Positions 40,514 to 49,985 of a stretch of 64,000 nt of DNA are shown piece after piece. Position numbers and translations under genes: made by a program. The DNA is from Pyropia yezoensis (lineage: Eukaryota > Rhodophyta > Bangiophyceae > Bangiales > Bangiaceae), in assembly GCA_009829735.1 (NCBI GenBank), contig CM020620.1, positions 29,234,951 through 29,298,950 on the forward strand, in the 5' to 3' direction. Below the pieces are notes generated by a model, which saw only the letters and a program-made list of their open reading frames with translations, made no database searches and was not told the DNA's origin. Every line of letters begins with the position of its first letter. Positions within the stretch are counted from its first letter, which is position 1.

Positions 40514-42690
40514 TTTCCCGCTCTTGGTAGGGTGCTGTCCGCCGGGACATCCGGCTGAGGAGGTGCCTCCTCGACTGCCAGTACTCCTCCTGGAGCTGGC
40601 TGCCTACCCGGTGCGGGTCCGGGTGCTCTGGCGGGATACCCCCCGGTGGATGCCTTGCGTTGCGCCGCTGCCCGCCGAGACTCCTCGGGGATGAGTGGGC
40701 AGGACGACACCCAGTGCTGGGGATCCCCACACAACATACATCCGGACGTGCCGGTCCCCCCTTGAGTTCGCATCGGGGTAGCCCCGTAGCTGCGGTTGCC
40801 TCCCTCGGGCGCCCGAGTGCCTGCTCCCTGGTAGGCTTTGGGTCCTTGGTTCAACCGGAACATGGACTCCCCCAACCGGTTGGGTCGGCCCGCAATCTGC
40901 GGAGGTGCCTCCGTACGCACCGCCCATGTTGGCAAGGGTTGGTGAGGGTTACCCGACACCGGGGAGTACCCCGTAGTCCGTACGTACGGGACGCGACGTC
41001 CCGTGCCCTCGCTGACCTGGAACTGGGTCCCCGCCGGAGCGATGTATGCTACCGTACCGTGCTCATCAATGACCGGCGTCGCCGGTAGCAACAGGTGGCC
41101 CTGTTGGTCAACTAGAGGTTCATCCTCACCCGTAGGGGGATGTTCGGTCGCCACCAGTACTGGTGCGGCCTTACGTTCCACCTTCTCTTGCCTCGGTACC
41201 GGGGTAAGACTGGGCTTGCCTCCCTCACCCGTGGGCTTCGGGGCCAAGACACATTCCGGGTGTAGCATCCGGTAGGCGTCCCCTAGGGACTTGCACATAT
41301 GCATCAGTCGACTGAAGTTCGTCCGTGCCGTGTTGGCGCCCCGTGCGGATATCCGCACGTAGTTGGGTACTCCTGCGAACAGGATGGCCCGTAGTTCCCC
41401 TTCTCCGAGGAGCTTCCCCAGCTCGTAGTCGAGCTCTTGAATCCGTCGTCCGAACATCTCCTCATCGTCCCAGCTCTGGGCGGTGGCAGTGCGCAGGGCC
41501 CGGTAGTGGTCCTCGCACTTGTCCTCACTGAGGTAACTGCTCAGCAGCTCCATGAGAATCCCACGGTAATCCATGGGGGTGGCCGCAACCCTCATTCCCG
41601 GCATCGGGGATGCCTGGCGAAGGATGCCTCGCATCCGTTCATCAACAAAGAACGGGAGGATCTTCAGGGCCAGCCCCTCGTTAGCGAGGGCCTTGTCCGC
41701 GGCTGCCTTGAAGCTAGTCAAGAAGCCGATGACTGCCAACGGGCGTCCGTTCGGCCCCCCGAACATAGGGACTCCCTTCATAAGGGTCTGCATAGAGCGG
41801 ATCGCCCGATGCGACGTATTACGCATCGATTCCGATACGGTGGTAGAGCGGTCCTCCAAACGATAACGTTCCGGAGTAAGAACCGACCTGAAGACTTCGT
41901 TGACGATCTCCGTGTCAGCGTCCTGGATATCCAGTCGCTTAGCCAGTTGATCAGCAAACTCATCGGACTCCATCCGCTTCAGTAGGCTCGCAGTTACCTG
42001 CGCGGTCATATCTTCCACCACTGAAGAGGGCACTTCAGGCGTCGGCACCTTGGGAACCCGAGTTGCCTGGCCTCCTTCGCCGTGGGGGTACTGTGAGAGG
42101 GTACCCCCTCCCCCAATAACCGACTCTCCACCGGCGTAAGTATCCGCCGGGTCGTGTCCGCGGAGTCCGCTTCGGGTGCTCCGAGCGTATTGCCCCGTGT
42201 GACTCCGTTCCAACTCTGCCGACGAGTCGGATCCATACCCCATTGTGTCCGGGGGTTGTCCCGGAGAAGCTGCGCCGGGGTCGACCCTGGTGGACTCCGA
42301 AAGTAGTCCGGCCGGTTCGAACCGTACCGGTGTGGGAGGAACACGACGGGGTCCCGTCGTGTGGCGTGTTGACATCAACACTGCCATCGCGTCCTCCGTC
42401 CGCTCCTGGCGAGCGTCGAGTCCGGAAAACCGGGCCTCGATGCGGGCCAATGATGCCATCAGGGAATCCCCTGGTGAAGGAGGAGGCGGAGTGAGGTCGG
42501 TCGACGACAGTTGAGGCGGGCCCCCGCCTCCTGCCGTCCGAGCCGTGCCAAACGTCGATCCGGCACCGGAAAGCATTGGCGTCTCAATGTTGTCGATCGG
42601 GTTCCCGATCCCGGCTCCCGTAGTCACCTCCGGAGTCGGCGTCGACGCCGATCCGTCATCTTGAACGTTCCCCGTCTCTTGGGTAGACAT
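40507..42690 (-). CDS. gag of element A
   Basis: ATG at 42690 (MSTQETGNVQDDG) starts a 727-residue Gag. It has a disordered Pro/Gly/Thr-rich first third, then a helical capsid-like region (GVPMFGGPNGRPLAVIGFLT, ILMELLSSYLSEDKCEDHYR). Further on comes one zinc knuckle of CX2CX4HX4C form (CMLCGDPQHWVSSC), and the protein ends PRAGNE. It packages element RNA in virus-like particles in Ty3/gypsy elements. The frame is intact. The stop (40507-40509) follows the frameshift signal by one codon. An upstream GTG at 42696 is in frame but the ATG is preferred. Confidence 0.88.
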   Translation of the reverse strand: MSTQETGNVQDDGSASTPTPEVTTGAGIGNPIDNIETPMLSGAGSTFGTARTAGGGGPPQLSSTDLTPPPPSPGDSLMASLARIEARFSGLDARQERTEDAMAVLMSTRHTTGPRRVPPTPVRFEPAGLLSESTRVDPGAASPGQPPDTMGYGSDSSAELERSHTGQYARSTRSGLRGHDPADTYAGGESVIGGGGTLSQYPHGEGGQATRVPKVPTPEVPSSVVEDMTAQVTASLLKRMESDEFADQLAKRLDIQDADTEIVNEVFRSVLTPERYRLEDRSTTVSESMRNTSHRAIRSMQTLMKGVPMFGGPNGRPLAVIGFLTSFKAAADKALANEGLALKILPFFVDERMRGILRQASPMPGMRVAATPMDYRGILMELLSSYLSEDKCEDHYRALRTATAQSWDDEEMFGRRIQELDYELGKLLGEGELRAILFAGVPNYVRISARGANTARTNFSRLMHMCKSLGDAYRMLHPECVLAPKPTGEGGKPSLTPVPRQEKVERKAAPVLVATEHPPTGEDEPLVDQQGHLLLPATPVIDEHGTVAYIAPAGTQFQVSEGTGRRVPYVRTTGYSPVSGNPHQPLPTWAVRTEAPPQIAGRPNRLGESMFRLNQGPKAYQGAGTRAPEGGNRSYGATPMRTQGGTGTSGCMLCGDPQHWVSSCPLIPEESRRAAAQRKASTGGYPARAPGPAPGRQPAPGGVLAVEEAPPQPDVPADSTLPRAGNE
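40513..40519 (-). promoter_or_regulatory. -1 ribosomal frameshift heptamer GGGAAAC (A)
   Basis: In the gag frame the codons are GCG GGA AAC GAG TAA, so G_GGA_AAC fits the X_XXY_YYZ rule. Slipping back one base after AAC gives CGA GTA AGT..., exactly the open pol frame, which has no need for its own start. A downstream pseudoknot was not resolved by eye. Confidence 0.8.
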
Positions 42691-42898
42691 CGTCACAATC
42701 AGTCAACCGACGTAACAATCACCACGAATAAGAGAGCGAGGGGGTAGATTGGGGAGAGTAACAGTAGATCACAGTCAGAGGTAAAAACTCAACACAATCG
42801 ATCAGGTCGCAACACCACGAGTACAAGAAAAGGACTGGATCCCTATCCGTGTGCCAGGGCCGAAGACGGCGTCACCACAAGGGTGACGGAAACCCATC

Positions 42899-42914
42899 CC
42901 CTGCTGCTCCACCA
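42899..42914 (-). promoter_or_regulatory. Primer binding site of element A
   Basis: TGGTGGAGCAGCAGGG starts one base inside the 5' LTR. It pairs with a tRNA 3' end ...CTGCTCCACCA, so the primer tRNA should begin GGAGCAG. The same 16 bases serve elements B and C. Confidence 0.8.
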
Positions 42915-42915
42915 A

Positions 42916-43278
42916 TGTAGCACAATAGGAATCCGTCGCACGTCCACTCTCAGGGAACACTCACCAAGGGGGATCGGCACCAACGTCACCGGGAGGCCAA
43001 GGTTGCTGTCCTTAGAGCGCAAGCCACGGGACCAAGATGGGAGCCCAAATGGGAGGGGTTTGTTGTTCTGCCTTGGCCGGCGGTGGATCCGCCGCCGGCC
43101 CCCACATTATAAACCCTCGGAGACACTACTAACTACCCTCCACCACAAGATGCAAGTCCCTTTGGTCATACGTAACTTATAGGTACCGTGACCAGTCCGG
43201 ACTATCAAATTGAAAGCCAAGGATTAGAAGTAGCCCCCCTAATATTAGGGTCACAATACGGACAACCATATTGCTACA
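42916..43278 (-). repeat. 5' LTR of element A (363 bp)
   Basis: Same length and ends as the 3' LTR at 32530-32892, with ~18 substitutions and no indels between them by eye. A minus-strand TATA-like TTTATAA lies at 43113-43107 and is the probable promoter for the gag-pol RNA. Confidence 0.95.
43107..43113 (-). promoter_or_regulatory. TATA-like box in the 5' LTR of A
   Basis: GGGTTTATAATG on the minus strand. The same heptamer TTTATAA is present at 32727-32721 and 61121-61115 in the other two LTR copies, so it is conserved across all three. Confidence 0.55.
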
Positions 43279-43728
43279 AGAGTATCGAGGGGTGTAGGGG
43301 GTGCGTGTGTGTGGGGTGTGCGTGGGTGTGGTGTGCGCGCCGGCGTGGCCCCCGCCCGGTGTCTGCCTGTATGCCCCCCCCCCACCCCCTTGGGCGCAGC
43401 GCGTTAGGGGTGGGGGTGAGAGGCGGCACGCAGGGGGCCGCGCCAGCGAGAGGGGGGACAGACCGGGCCAGAATCGAGGGTGGTCACTACTTAACCGGCC
43501 CCCCTCTGGTCCAGCGTGGTCGTCTCTTCCCCTGGCCACCTCACCTGTCTCCTCGTGTCCACGCCGGCCCCGGCGGATCCACCTTTCCCTCGGGGTCCTC
43601 CTCCTCCTCGTACCCCTTCTCCTCCACCCTGTCCACCTGATCCACCTGGTCCACCTCTTTCTCCTCCTCCCCTCCACATCGCGGTGCTGATCCTTGTTGG
43701 CCCTGACGGGCCCGTGTAGCGGGACAAG
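43279..43728. other. Leader of the antisense ORF in element C
   Basis: It starts with a GT-rich simple stretch (GTGTGTGGGGTGTGCGTGGG) and a C-rich run, then a pyrimidine-rich segment before the ATG at 43729. A minus-strand open frame crossing this and the A LTR is an artefact of the junction. Confidence 0.4.
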
Positions 43729-45368
43729 ATGGACGTCGACCGGGCCAGCGGGACCAGTTCGACTCAAGGGCCCACCGGGGGCCACGACGACCATGACGCG
43801 GGTCAAGAGGAAGAAGGCGCGGGCCAGTTGTACGTCGACGTGGTCGGTATGGTCCCGGAGAACTTCACGCCCGGGGCCCGCGAAGCTTGGGATCGAGAGC
43901 AGGCCCGTGGCTGGGTCACGACGACTTCGGCACACGCTTCTTTCCGGGCCATTGACGGGCCCATGGTGGGGAACTCCTTTCGTAAGCAGATGGCCAAGTT
44001 GCCCGAGGCGCGGGTCCCGATGAGGGCCGACCGGGCCAACTCGATCACGGTGGTCCGTCACTCCGGCGAGGTGGGCTACGTGACCCGGTACAAGGAGGTG
44101 CGGGCCAAGATGGAACAGTTGGGGTCTCCTATGCCGATGGAACCCATGGCCCAATACGTTCTCGCGGCCCCCCCGTTCCTGAACCACGACTGCTTCCAGG
44201 CGGACCCCAAGGACCTGGTTACGAATCGTCACCACCGGGACAAGATGGGCTTCCTCGTGGACTACCACCAGCAAGAGATCCCTAGCTGTCCCGTCGGCGT
44301 CAGGGCCCTTCATTACGTGCGAGTCCCTTACTGGTTCAAGGGTGTCGACATTCCGTTTGGGTCCGTGTTTGCGCTTCCCGTGGTCCATTGCTACTTCCGG
44401 GACATGCTAAGGGCCAACGATTTGTTCACGTGGAACGTCTTCAAGTCCGAATGGGCCGTGACGGCCGGGGTCTTCCTGCTCAACGAGGCCCTGTGCGGGG
44501 CCAGGGCTTGGCTCTACTCTCGGACCTTGCGCACGTGGATCCGGCGCGTGACCCCGGAGTTCATCTGCCAGAACCGTGACGGGCCAGTCGCCGCGGCGGC
44601 GAGGGACCTGAAGGCCCTCCCCGACTTGCTGGACCAAGTAACCCCTGTCGCCGGTCTGGAGGCCCGTCTTCTCCGTGAGCGTGGCCCTGATCTGACCCGT
44701 TCGACATGGATCAAGGTCTCTTTCGAGTCGGTGGACGGGGTCTGGTCAGCAGTTGTCCATGAGGACTTGACCCCGCTGGCCCTTCCGTATTCTTCCGATG
44801 TTCTTGAGAGCCGTGCGATGCTGGCCGGGGACTGTGACGCGGGACCAGCGGATCATTCTGGCTCCCTAGACCCGGGCGTCCGCCATCTCGGGGTCTCGTC
44901 GGGGTCAACTGGCGGTCGCCGGACTCCCGTGTCGGGTCCTACTGTTCTTGTAGCCAACCTCCTGGGCCACGGTGATGTCCCGGATTCGGACCTGGCGGAG
45001 CTAGAGTGGCAGCTCCCCCCCCTGTCCGCGCTGGCCCTCCGAAGTCTTATCGGCGGATCCGTGGGGCAGTTGGAGTCGGCCCGGGTGGGCCCAGTGGTTG
45101 CCGCAAGCCTTCACGCTTTGGTCAATGTTGGGTCACGTGTGGCCAAGTGACCCGAGCTCAAGCGACCCTGGACACCCCGGACTACAAGGCCCTCCTGGAT
45201 ATCGTGGACCGTAACGGGCTACGTACGGACCTGGCCCATGAGCTGGGCGAGGCCACCAAGATGGCCCAGAACGAGTGGCGGGGCGAGGCTCCGGGGTCCC
45301 GTGTGCGTGGTCGGGACGAGATGGACCCGGAAGAGGATCCGCGTGCGGAGACTCGTGGCCGTTACTAA
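43729..45368 (+). CDS. Antisense accessory ORF of element C (one frame change near 45148)
   Basis: ATG at 43729 (ACAAGATGGACGTC) opens 473 codons to TGA at 45148-45150. A second plus frame from about 45145 continues with PDYKALLDIVDRNGLRTDLA, HELGEATKMAQNEWRGEAPG to 45368. This resembles the C-terminus in A and B (VIDRREIADRW...LTREWPPSG), so the ORF probably had one indel. The N-terminus is acidic (HDDHDAGQEEEGAGQ) like that of A. The central part (PYWFKGVDIPFGSVFALPVV, then HCYFRDM) faintly matches A's PPLWQEGWEPAPAFRF and CLRYFG. It is convergent with pol, whose stop is 405 bp away. No known domain recognised. The homology between C and A/B is by eye and needs a profile search. Confidence 0.7.
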
Positions 45369-45773
45369 GCAATCTTTGTAGTCTGGTGGGTCGTCATCTT
45401 GGCTGTCTCTTTTCTTCTTTTTCTTCTTGAGTGTGCTTGGCCCTCTCTCCATGATATTGTAATCCATAAAGGTCCGTCTTGCGTCTTATCCTCTTGTAGC
45501 AGTGGGGCCTAAGTGGTCCTGGAGCACACCGGGTCTTTGGGGTTGAGAGGGGTTTGTGGGAGCCGGACTTGAAGGGGTTCCAAAAATAGGGTTCAACATG
45601 GATAATCTGGAGGTACTCCCCCCTTTCTCTTTTCCCATCCTCCTGTCAAGTACAGACCCCCTCGATTCATATATAAGGGGTCCTGATATCCATAGGGATT
45701 ACCTTAATGGGGGGACAAAGGAGAGAGGTCAAGCTCTGGCCCATAGATCTGCACCAGGTTCCAGGCACCAGGG
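45369..45773. other. Convergence region between pol and antisense ORF in element C
   Basis: A pyrimidine tract (TTTTCTTCTTTTTCTTCTTG) lies near 45409-45428, with ATTGTAATCCATAAAGG further on. There are no 24-bp hairpin units like those in A and B. No gene seen. Confidence 0.45.
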
Positions 45774-48700
45774 CTACACGGAATAGATGGCCTTGAAGGG
45801 TTCCAGCAGGGCCAATGCCTGTTCCTCTTGCATAGGGGGCTCTGTCCCAACACGTAGGCAGTACTGAGTCACCTTGGCCCTGTCGAATTTGTGCCACGGT
45901 TCCCAAGTGTCCTCCTCAGATGTGTAGCCCCACCACCGGACCAGTAGCCAAAGGTTCCCATCCTGGTCCCGGTCGAGGCCCACAAAACGTTCCCACACGA
46001 ACGAGAGACCAGTATCATCGTGGTCCAAAGGCACTACTGGCTCCTGCGGGCCATGTATCATAGTCGAGGAATCAAACTGGCCTGCAGGGGTCGGGGCGCG
46101 GGCCACGTGATCACTGCTAACACGGTCCGGGTAGCCCTTGGCTAGGACAGTGAACGTGTGACTGTCCCTCTTGAGGATCCGGTAGGGGCCTTCGACTTTC
46201 TGGTCCAGCTTCTTGCGGTCCTTGGCATGAGTGTCCACGTAGACCCAGTCTCCGGCTCTTAGGGCCTGATTGACCGTATTGACCCGTCTATCATAACTCT
46301 TCTTGTACCTTCGCTGGGCCATCTCGAGGTTCTTGCGGACCGTGAAGGCCAAGTCACGTAAGTGGGCCCGTCTCTGTTCCCGGATCTCTCTCGCTGTGCC
46401 TTTGAACTTCTTGGGATATGGGGACTCGGGCAGCCGGTCTAGTGCAAACTTGCGGACCCTCTCTGGGGTCACAAACTCAAACGGGGCCACACCTGTGCTC
46501 TGCTGGGGCCTCGTGTTGTACGCCACGGTCAAGACTGATACCAACTCGTCCCATCGGTCCTGGTGGTCCTCGATATAGGTCCGAAGCTGGGCCACAATGG
46601 TCCTGTTGTACCGTTCAACCTGGCCCTGCGTCTGGGGATGATAGGTGGTCGAGGTAATATGCCGGATTCCAAGCATCCCAACGACTCCACGGAAATGAAC
46701 TGAGGTCAACTGGGGCCCGTTGTCGGTCAGTAAGGTGTCAGGTGGCCCATAAGATGCGACCCATGTATCCAGAAACGCCGAGACCACAGTCTCTGCGTCT
46801 TGGTTCGGGATCGGGACCACCCGGGTCAGCTTAGTGAACCTGTCAACGATGACCAAAAGATATTCGTTCCCGTTAGCTGTCTCAGGGAGGGGTCCAAGTA
46901 GGTCCAAACAGACGTCCGTAAAGGGATCAGTGGCCGGAAACAGGCGCAACAAATTGGTCCTACGCCGGCCCTGAACCTTGCCCTTGGCACATGAGGGACA
47001 GTTGGAAACGAAAGAGGCCACGTCGGCCACCATAGTGTCCCAATAAAAGCTCCGCCTCATGGACGTGTACATCTTGTTGACCCCTGGATGGCCCGCGTGT
47101 CCCGGCTCGTGTTCCAGCGTAAGCACTTCCTTCTGTAGGGCCTTGGGAACAATAATCTGGACTGCACGATCCAGAGGGGCCAGGCGGACCAGTAGACCGT
47201 CCGGCGTCTCTCCGAAGCGAGACTTGGGGTTCCGTTTCATCTCCACTCGGATCTCCTTGCACCACGGGTCCATTGCTTGGCCCTGGATGATCCTCTGGAC
47301 CGAAAGGGGCGGGTACCTCTTGCTAGTCTTGAAGTTCGGTCGGGTCCAACCTGTCGCGAAGTTGGCCAGCGTGAGCAGGGACGGGATCTCATCCGGTATG
47401 GGCCTGTCGTCGGCCCCGGTCGTGGCCAAACGGGACATCACGTCTGCTGCGTGGTGGTGCTGGCCCGGCCTGGACTCCACGGTATAGTTGAACTCAGCGA
47501 GTCGTAGGCGCCAACGGGCCAAGCGTCCATGGGCCCCGTCCATATGGAGCATCCATTTCAGAGCCGTGTGGTCCGTCCGGACAATGAATCGGGTCCCTTG
47601 AAGGTACGGTCTCAAAAGAAAAAGGGCCCATACAACGGCCAAGCATTCCCGTTCAGTGGTACTGTAGTTCTGTTCCGCACTGGTCAGTACTCTACTCCAG
47701 AATCCAACGGGCCTGTAGGCTTGGTCCTCCTGTTCCTGTAGCAAGACGCATCCGATCTGGGCCGCGCTAGCATCGGTATCAACAATGTACTGGCCTGTGC
47801 GTCTCGGTAGGGCCAGGATGGGAGTGTGGGTCAGTCGGAACTTAAGCTCCTCAAACGAGTCTGTCTGGGCCGGAGTGAACGGAGGCAGAGGGTCAGGGAC
47901 CTTACTACTCGTCATGGCCAGAAGAGGACGGGCCACCTTAGCGTAGTCCTTGACGAACCTGCGGTACACGTTGCACATGCCCAAGAAACTGCGCAGGTCC
48001 TTCTTGGTCCTTTGGGTCTTGGCTTGCCTCAGGCCCACAAGGTTCTTCTCGTTCACTCTCAGTTGGCCCTTGCCGACAATGTGGCCCAGATACTCGACCT
48101 CGTCGTGGAACAGAAAGCACTTGCTGGCCTTGAGGGACACGCCTGCCTTGGTCAGCAGCTGAAAGATCTCCTCTAGATGGGCCAAGTGTTCCTCAGGGGT
48201 CTTAGAGAAAACAATGATATCATCAAGGTACACGAGACAGGTCTTCCACTTGACCCCGGATAGGATCATATCAATGGCCCTTTGGAACGTAGCGGGAGCA
48301 TTTGTCAAGCTAAAAGGGAGTCGTACGTACTTGAAGGTCCCTTCGTGACAGGTAAACGTGGTCTTATCCTGGTCCTCAAGGGCCACAGGGATCTGCCAGT
48401 AGCCCGCGTTAGCGTCCAGCATAGAAAAAACAGTGGCCTCACGCAGGAAGTCGATGCAATCGTCCATCCTGGGCAGTGGGTACGTGTCCTTCACCGTGAA
48501 ATCATTGAGCCGTCTGTAGTCCACGCAGAATCTTGGGGTCCCATCGGACTTCGGGACCAGTACGACGGGGAAGGACCACTCCGCCTGTGAGGGCTCAATG
48601 ACTCCAAGGGCCGATTGTTTGGCCACCTGTTCCTTGATCAATTCCCGGTGATGCAGGCCAGTGCGGTACGGTTGGGACCTTATAGGCTTGGCCCCTTCGG

Positions 48701-49985
48701 TCAACGTAATACGGTGTGGCGTGATATCCATCTGGCTTAACTGACCATCCCAGAGTCCCTTGTATTGGTCCATCAGGTCCCGGACCGCTTCATGTAGGGC
48801 CGGGGGGATCAGCTCAAAGGCAACTCTAGGCATAGGGGTCTGGTCAGCAGCGACCGTACTGGTCCGGTCCGCGGGTCGGGAAGTGTTTCCAGGTGGACCC
48901 TCAGTATCCATCGATTCCGCTGGCTGCGCTGCACGCGACGTGGTCCGTTGGTCTTGACCCAGGGTGGCCACGGTGTTGGCCCCCTTACTGGTCAGAGACA
49001 AGTCCCCCAAGGGAACCTCGTGCGCAGGGCCATCGTACGGGATCGCTAGCCCAACAGCAAAGTTCTTAGGAAGATTGACTGGCCTCTTGGAGATGTTGGT
49101 CAGGTAGAGTCGCAAGTCCCGTCGGTTCTTGATAGTGTCCAAGGCATTATGTAGCCGCAAGCCCTTCCTGGCCAACTTGTGGGGCCTCTTGTACAGAAGG
49201 CACCGTCCATTGGTCCCGCAGCGAACGTAAACCGCCTGGACCGACTGAGGGGCCAGCGTAACTCCCTTGGACAGATACAGAGCGCTTGGGTCAAAGCGGA
49301 CCGGGTTCCCCTTAACGGGTAGGGCCTCCTGGTCCTTGCCTGACCAGGCACGCTTGGCGTACGACAGGGTCCCATTGTTCCAAAGGACCGACTCTGTCCC
49401 AGGATAAATGGCCTTGACGTGGGCCTTCTGGTAGTCCATCCCCAGGATCAGCGGGGCCGAAAGGGCCTTGACGACCAAAAACTCGAACGCCATGGCCTTG
49501 TCATTCACGATAACGGTAAGCTCCACGATTCCACGGGCCTTGAGCAACTTGCCCGACGCATCACAAACGTGGGTACTCTTCGGGGCCCTGGACGACACCT
49601 CCCGCCATCCCTCCGGCAGGACGTCTTCGCGGACCACACTTGGCCCCGCCCCGGTGTCCAGGATCGCTGTCGTCTCTCTTGAGTCTTCCTGGTCCAACCG
49701 GATCCGAGTGTCCACGGCAAAGTTTCTCTTACGCAGGACGAGTAGTGTTCCCTTGAATCCATACGGTCTCCTCATGCCCAGGCGACGTTGTAGCCATGAC
49801 TTGGCCCTTCGTGTCAGATGAGGGGAGCATGAAGAGGGTTCAATCGATTTCTTAGTAGGCAAAGTAGATACGGGTACAATAGGGCCCTGAAAGATCTTCG
49901 AGAAGCCCAAAGCAGAAGCAAACGAGCATGTACTGTCTGGCCGATGGCGGGGAGGGGACCGCTTGGATCCTCCCCCCCCTACTCT
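45774..49985 (-). CDS. pol of element C with C-terminal chromodomain
   Basis: The -1 frame from the gag slippery site is open for ~1403 codons with no stop. Order: protease (ILDTGAGPSVV), RT (FCVDYRRLND, LVYLDDIIVF; the usual PFGL before the active site reads LPFSLTNAP), RNase H (VDTDASAAQIG), integrase HHCC (EHEPGHAGH ... CPSCAK) and DDE core (VCLDLLGP, LTDNGPQL, GQVERYNRT). A chromodomain follows (LWLLVRWWGYTSEEDTWEPW), which in chromoviruses steers integration to marked chromatin. There is no ATG near the start of the pol-only part (the first in-frame codon used by ORF finders is TTG at 49910), supporting expression only by frameshift. The coding frame looks undamaged. Confidence 0.92.
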   Translation of the reverse strand, partial: RVGGGGSKRSPPRHRPDSTCSFASALGFSKIFQGPIVPVSTLPTKKSIEPSSCSPHLTRRAKSWLQRRLGMRRPYGFKGTLLVLRKRNFAVDTRIRLDQEDSRETTAILDTGAGPSVVREDVLPEGWREVSSRAPKSTHVCDASGKLLKARGIVELTVIVNDKAMAFEFLVVKALSAPLILGMDYQKAHVKAIYPGTESVLWNNGTLSYAKRAWSGKDQEALPVKGNPVRFDPSALYLSKGVTLAPQSVQAVYVRCGTNGRCLLYKRPHKLARKGLRLHNALDTIKNRRDLRLYLTNISKRPVNLPKNFAVGLAIPYDGPAHEVPLGDLSLTSKGANTVATLGQDQRTTSRAAQPAESMDTEGPPGNTSRPADRTSTVAADQTPMPRVAFELIPPALHEAVRDLMDQYKGLWDGQLSQMDITPHRITLTEGAKPIRSQPYRTGLHHRELIKEQVAKQSALGVIEPSQAEWSFPVVLVPKSDGTPRFCVDYRRLNDFTVKDTYPLPRMDDCIDFLREATVFSMLDANAGYWQIPVALEDQDKTTFTCHEGTFKYVRLPFSLTNAPATFQRAIDMILSGVKWKTCLVYLDDIIVFSKTPEEHLAHLEEIFQLLTKAGVSLKASKCFLFHDEVEYLGHIVGKGQLRVNEKNLVGLRQAKTQRTKKDLRSFLGMCNVYRRFVKDYAKVARPLLAMTSSKVPDPLPPFTPAQTDSFEELKFRLTHTPILALPRRTGQYIVDTDASAAQIGCVLLQEQEDQAYRPVGFWSRVLTSAEQNYSTTERECLAVVWALFLLRPYLQGTRFIVRTDHTALKWMLHMDGAHGRLARWRLRLAEFNYTVESRPGQHHHAADVMSRLATTGADDRPIPDEIPSLLTLANFATGWTRPNFKTSKRYPPLSVQRIIQGQAMDPWCKEIRVEMKRNPKSRFGETPDGLLVRLAPLDRAVQIIVPKALQKEVLTLEHEPGHAGHPGVNKMYTSMRRSFYWDTMVADVASFVSNCPSCAKGKVQGRRRTNLLRLFPATDPFTDVCLDLLGPLPETANGNEYLLVIVDRFTKLTRVVPIPNQDAETVVSAFLDTWVASYGPPDTLLTDNGPQLTSVHFRGVVGMLGIRHITSTTYHPQTQGQVERYNRTIVAQLRTYIEDHQDRWDELVSVLTVAYNTRPQQSTGVAPFEFVTPERVRKFALDRLPESPYPKKFKGTAREIREQRRAHLRDLAFTVRKNLEMAQRRYKKSYDRRVNTVNQALRAGDWVYVDTHAKDRKKLDQKVEGPYRILKRDSHTFTVLAKGYPDRVSSDHVARAPTPAGQFDSSTMIHGPQEPVVPLDHDDTGLSFVWERFVGLDRDQDGNLWLLVRWWGYTSEEDTWEPWHKFDRAKVTQYCLRVGTEPPMQEEQALALLEPFKAIYSV

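Larger units (their letters stand above)
32530..43278 (-). mobile_element. Ty3/gypsy chromovirus-type element A, two LTRs
   Basis: Read on the minus strand: 5' LTR (43278-42916), PBS, gag, pol (protease, RT, RNase H, integrase, chromodomain-like end), convergent antisense ORF, polypurine tract, 3' LTR (32892-32530). Both LTRs are 363 bp, begin TGTAGCA and end TGCTACA, and differ at 18 positions by my hand count (~5%), so insertion is not very recent. The 5 bp outside the LTRs (GCAGT on the left, AGAGT on the right) do not match, so there is no target duplication. This suggests inter-element recombination, a rearranged nest, or a misjoin. Confidence 0.9.

Noticed and set aside
43177-44388. Minus-strand ORF of 403 codons spanning the A LTR and the C antisense-ORF leader
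   Set aside because: It crosses an element junction, its end is translated LTR, and its main part is the complement of the antisense ORF of C.
45369-45773. Possible 3' LTR of element C
   Set aside because: No recognisable similarity to the 634 bp LTR at 51829-52462 and no TG..CA boundaries; it also lies between pol and the antisense ORF.
49910-49912. Start of element C pol at 49910
   Set aside because: That codon is TTG and the frame is open upstream to the slippery heptamer, so frameshifting is the better explanation.
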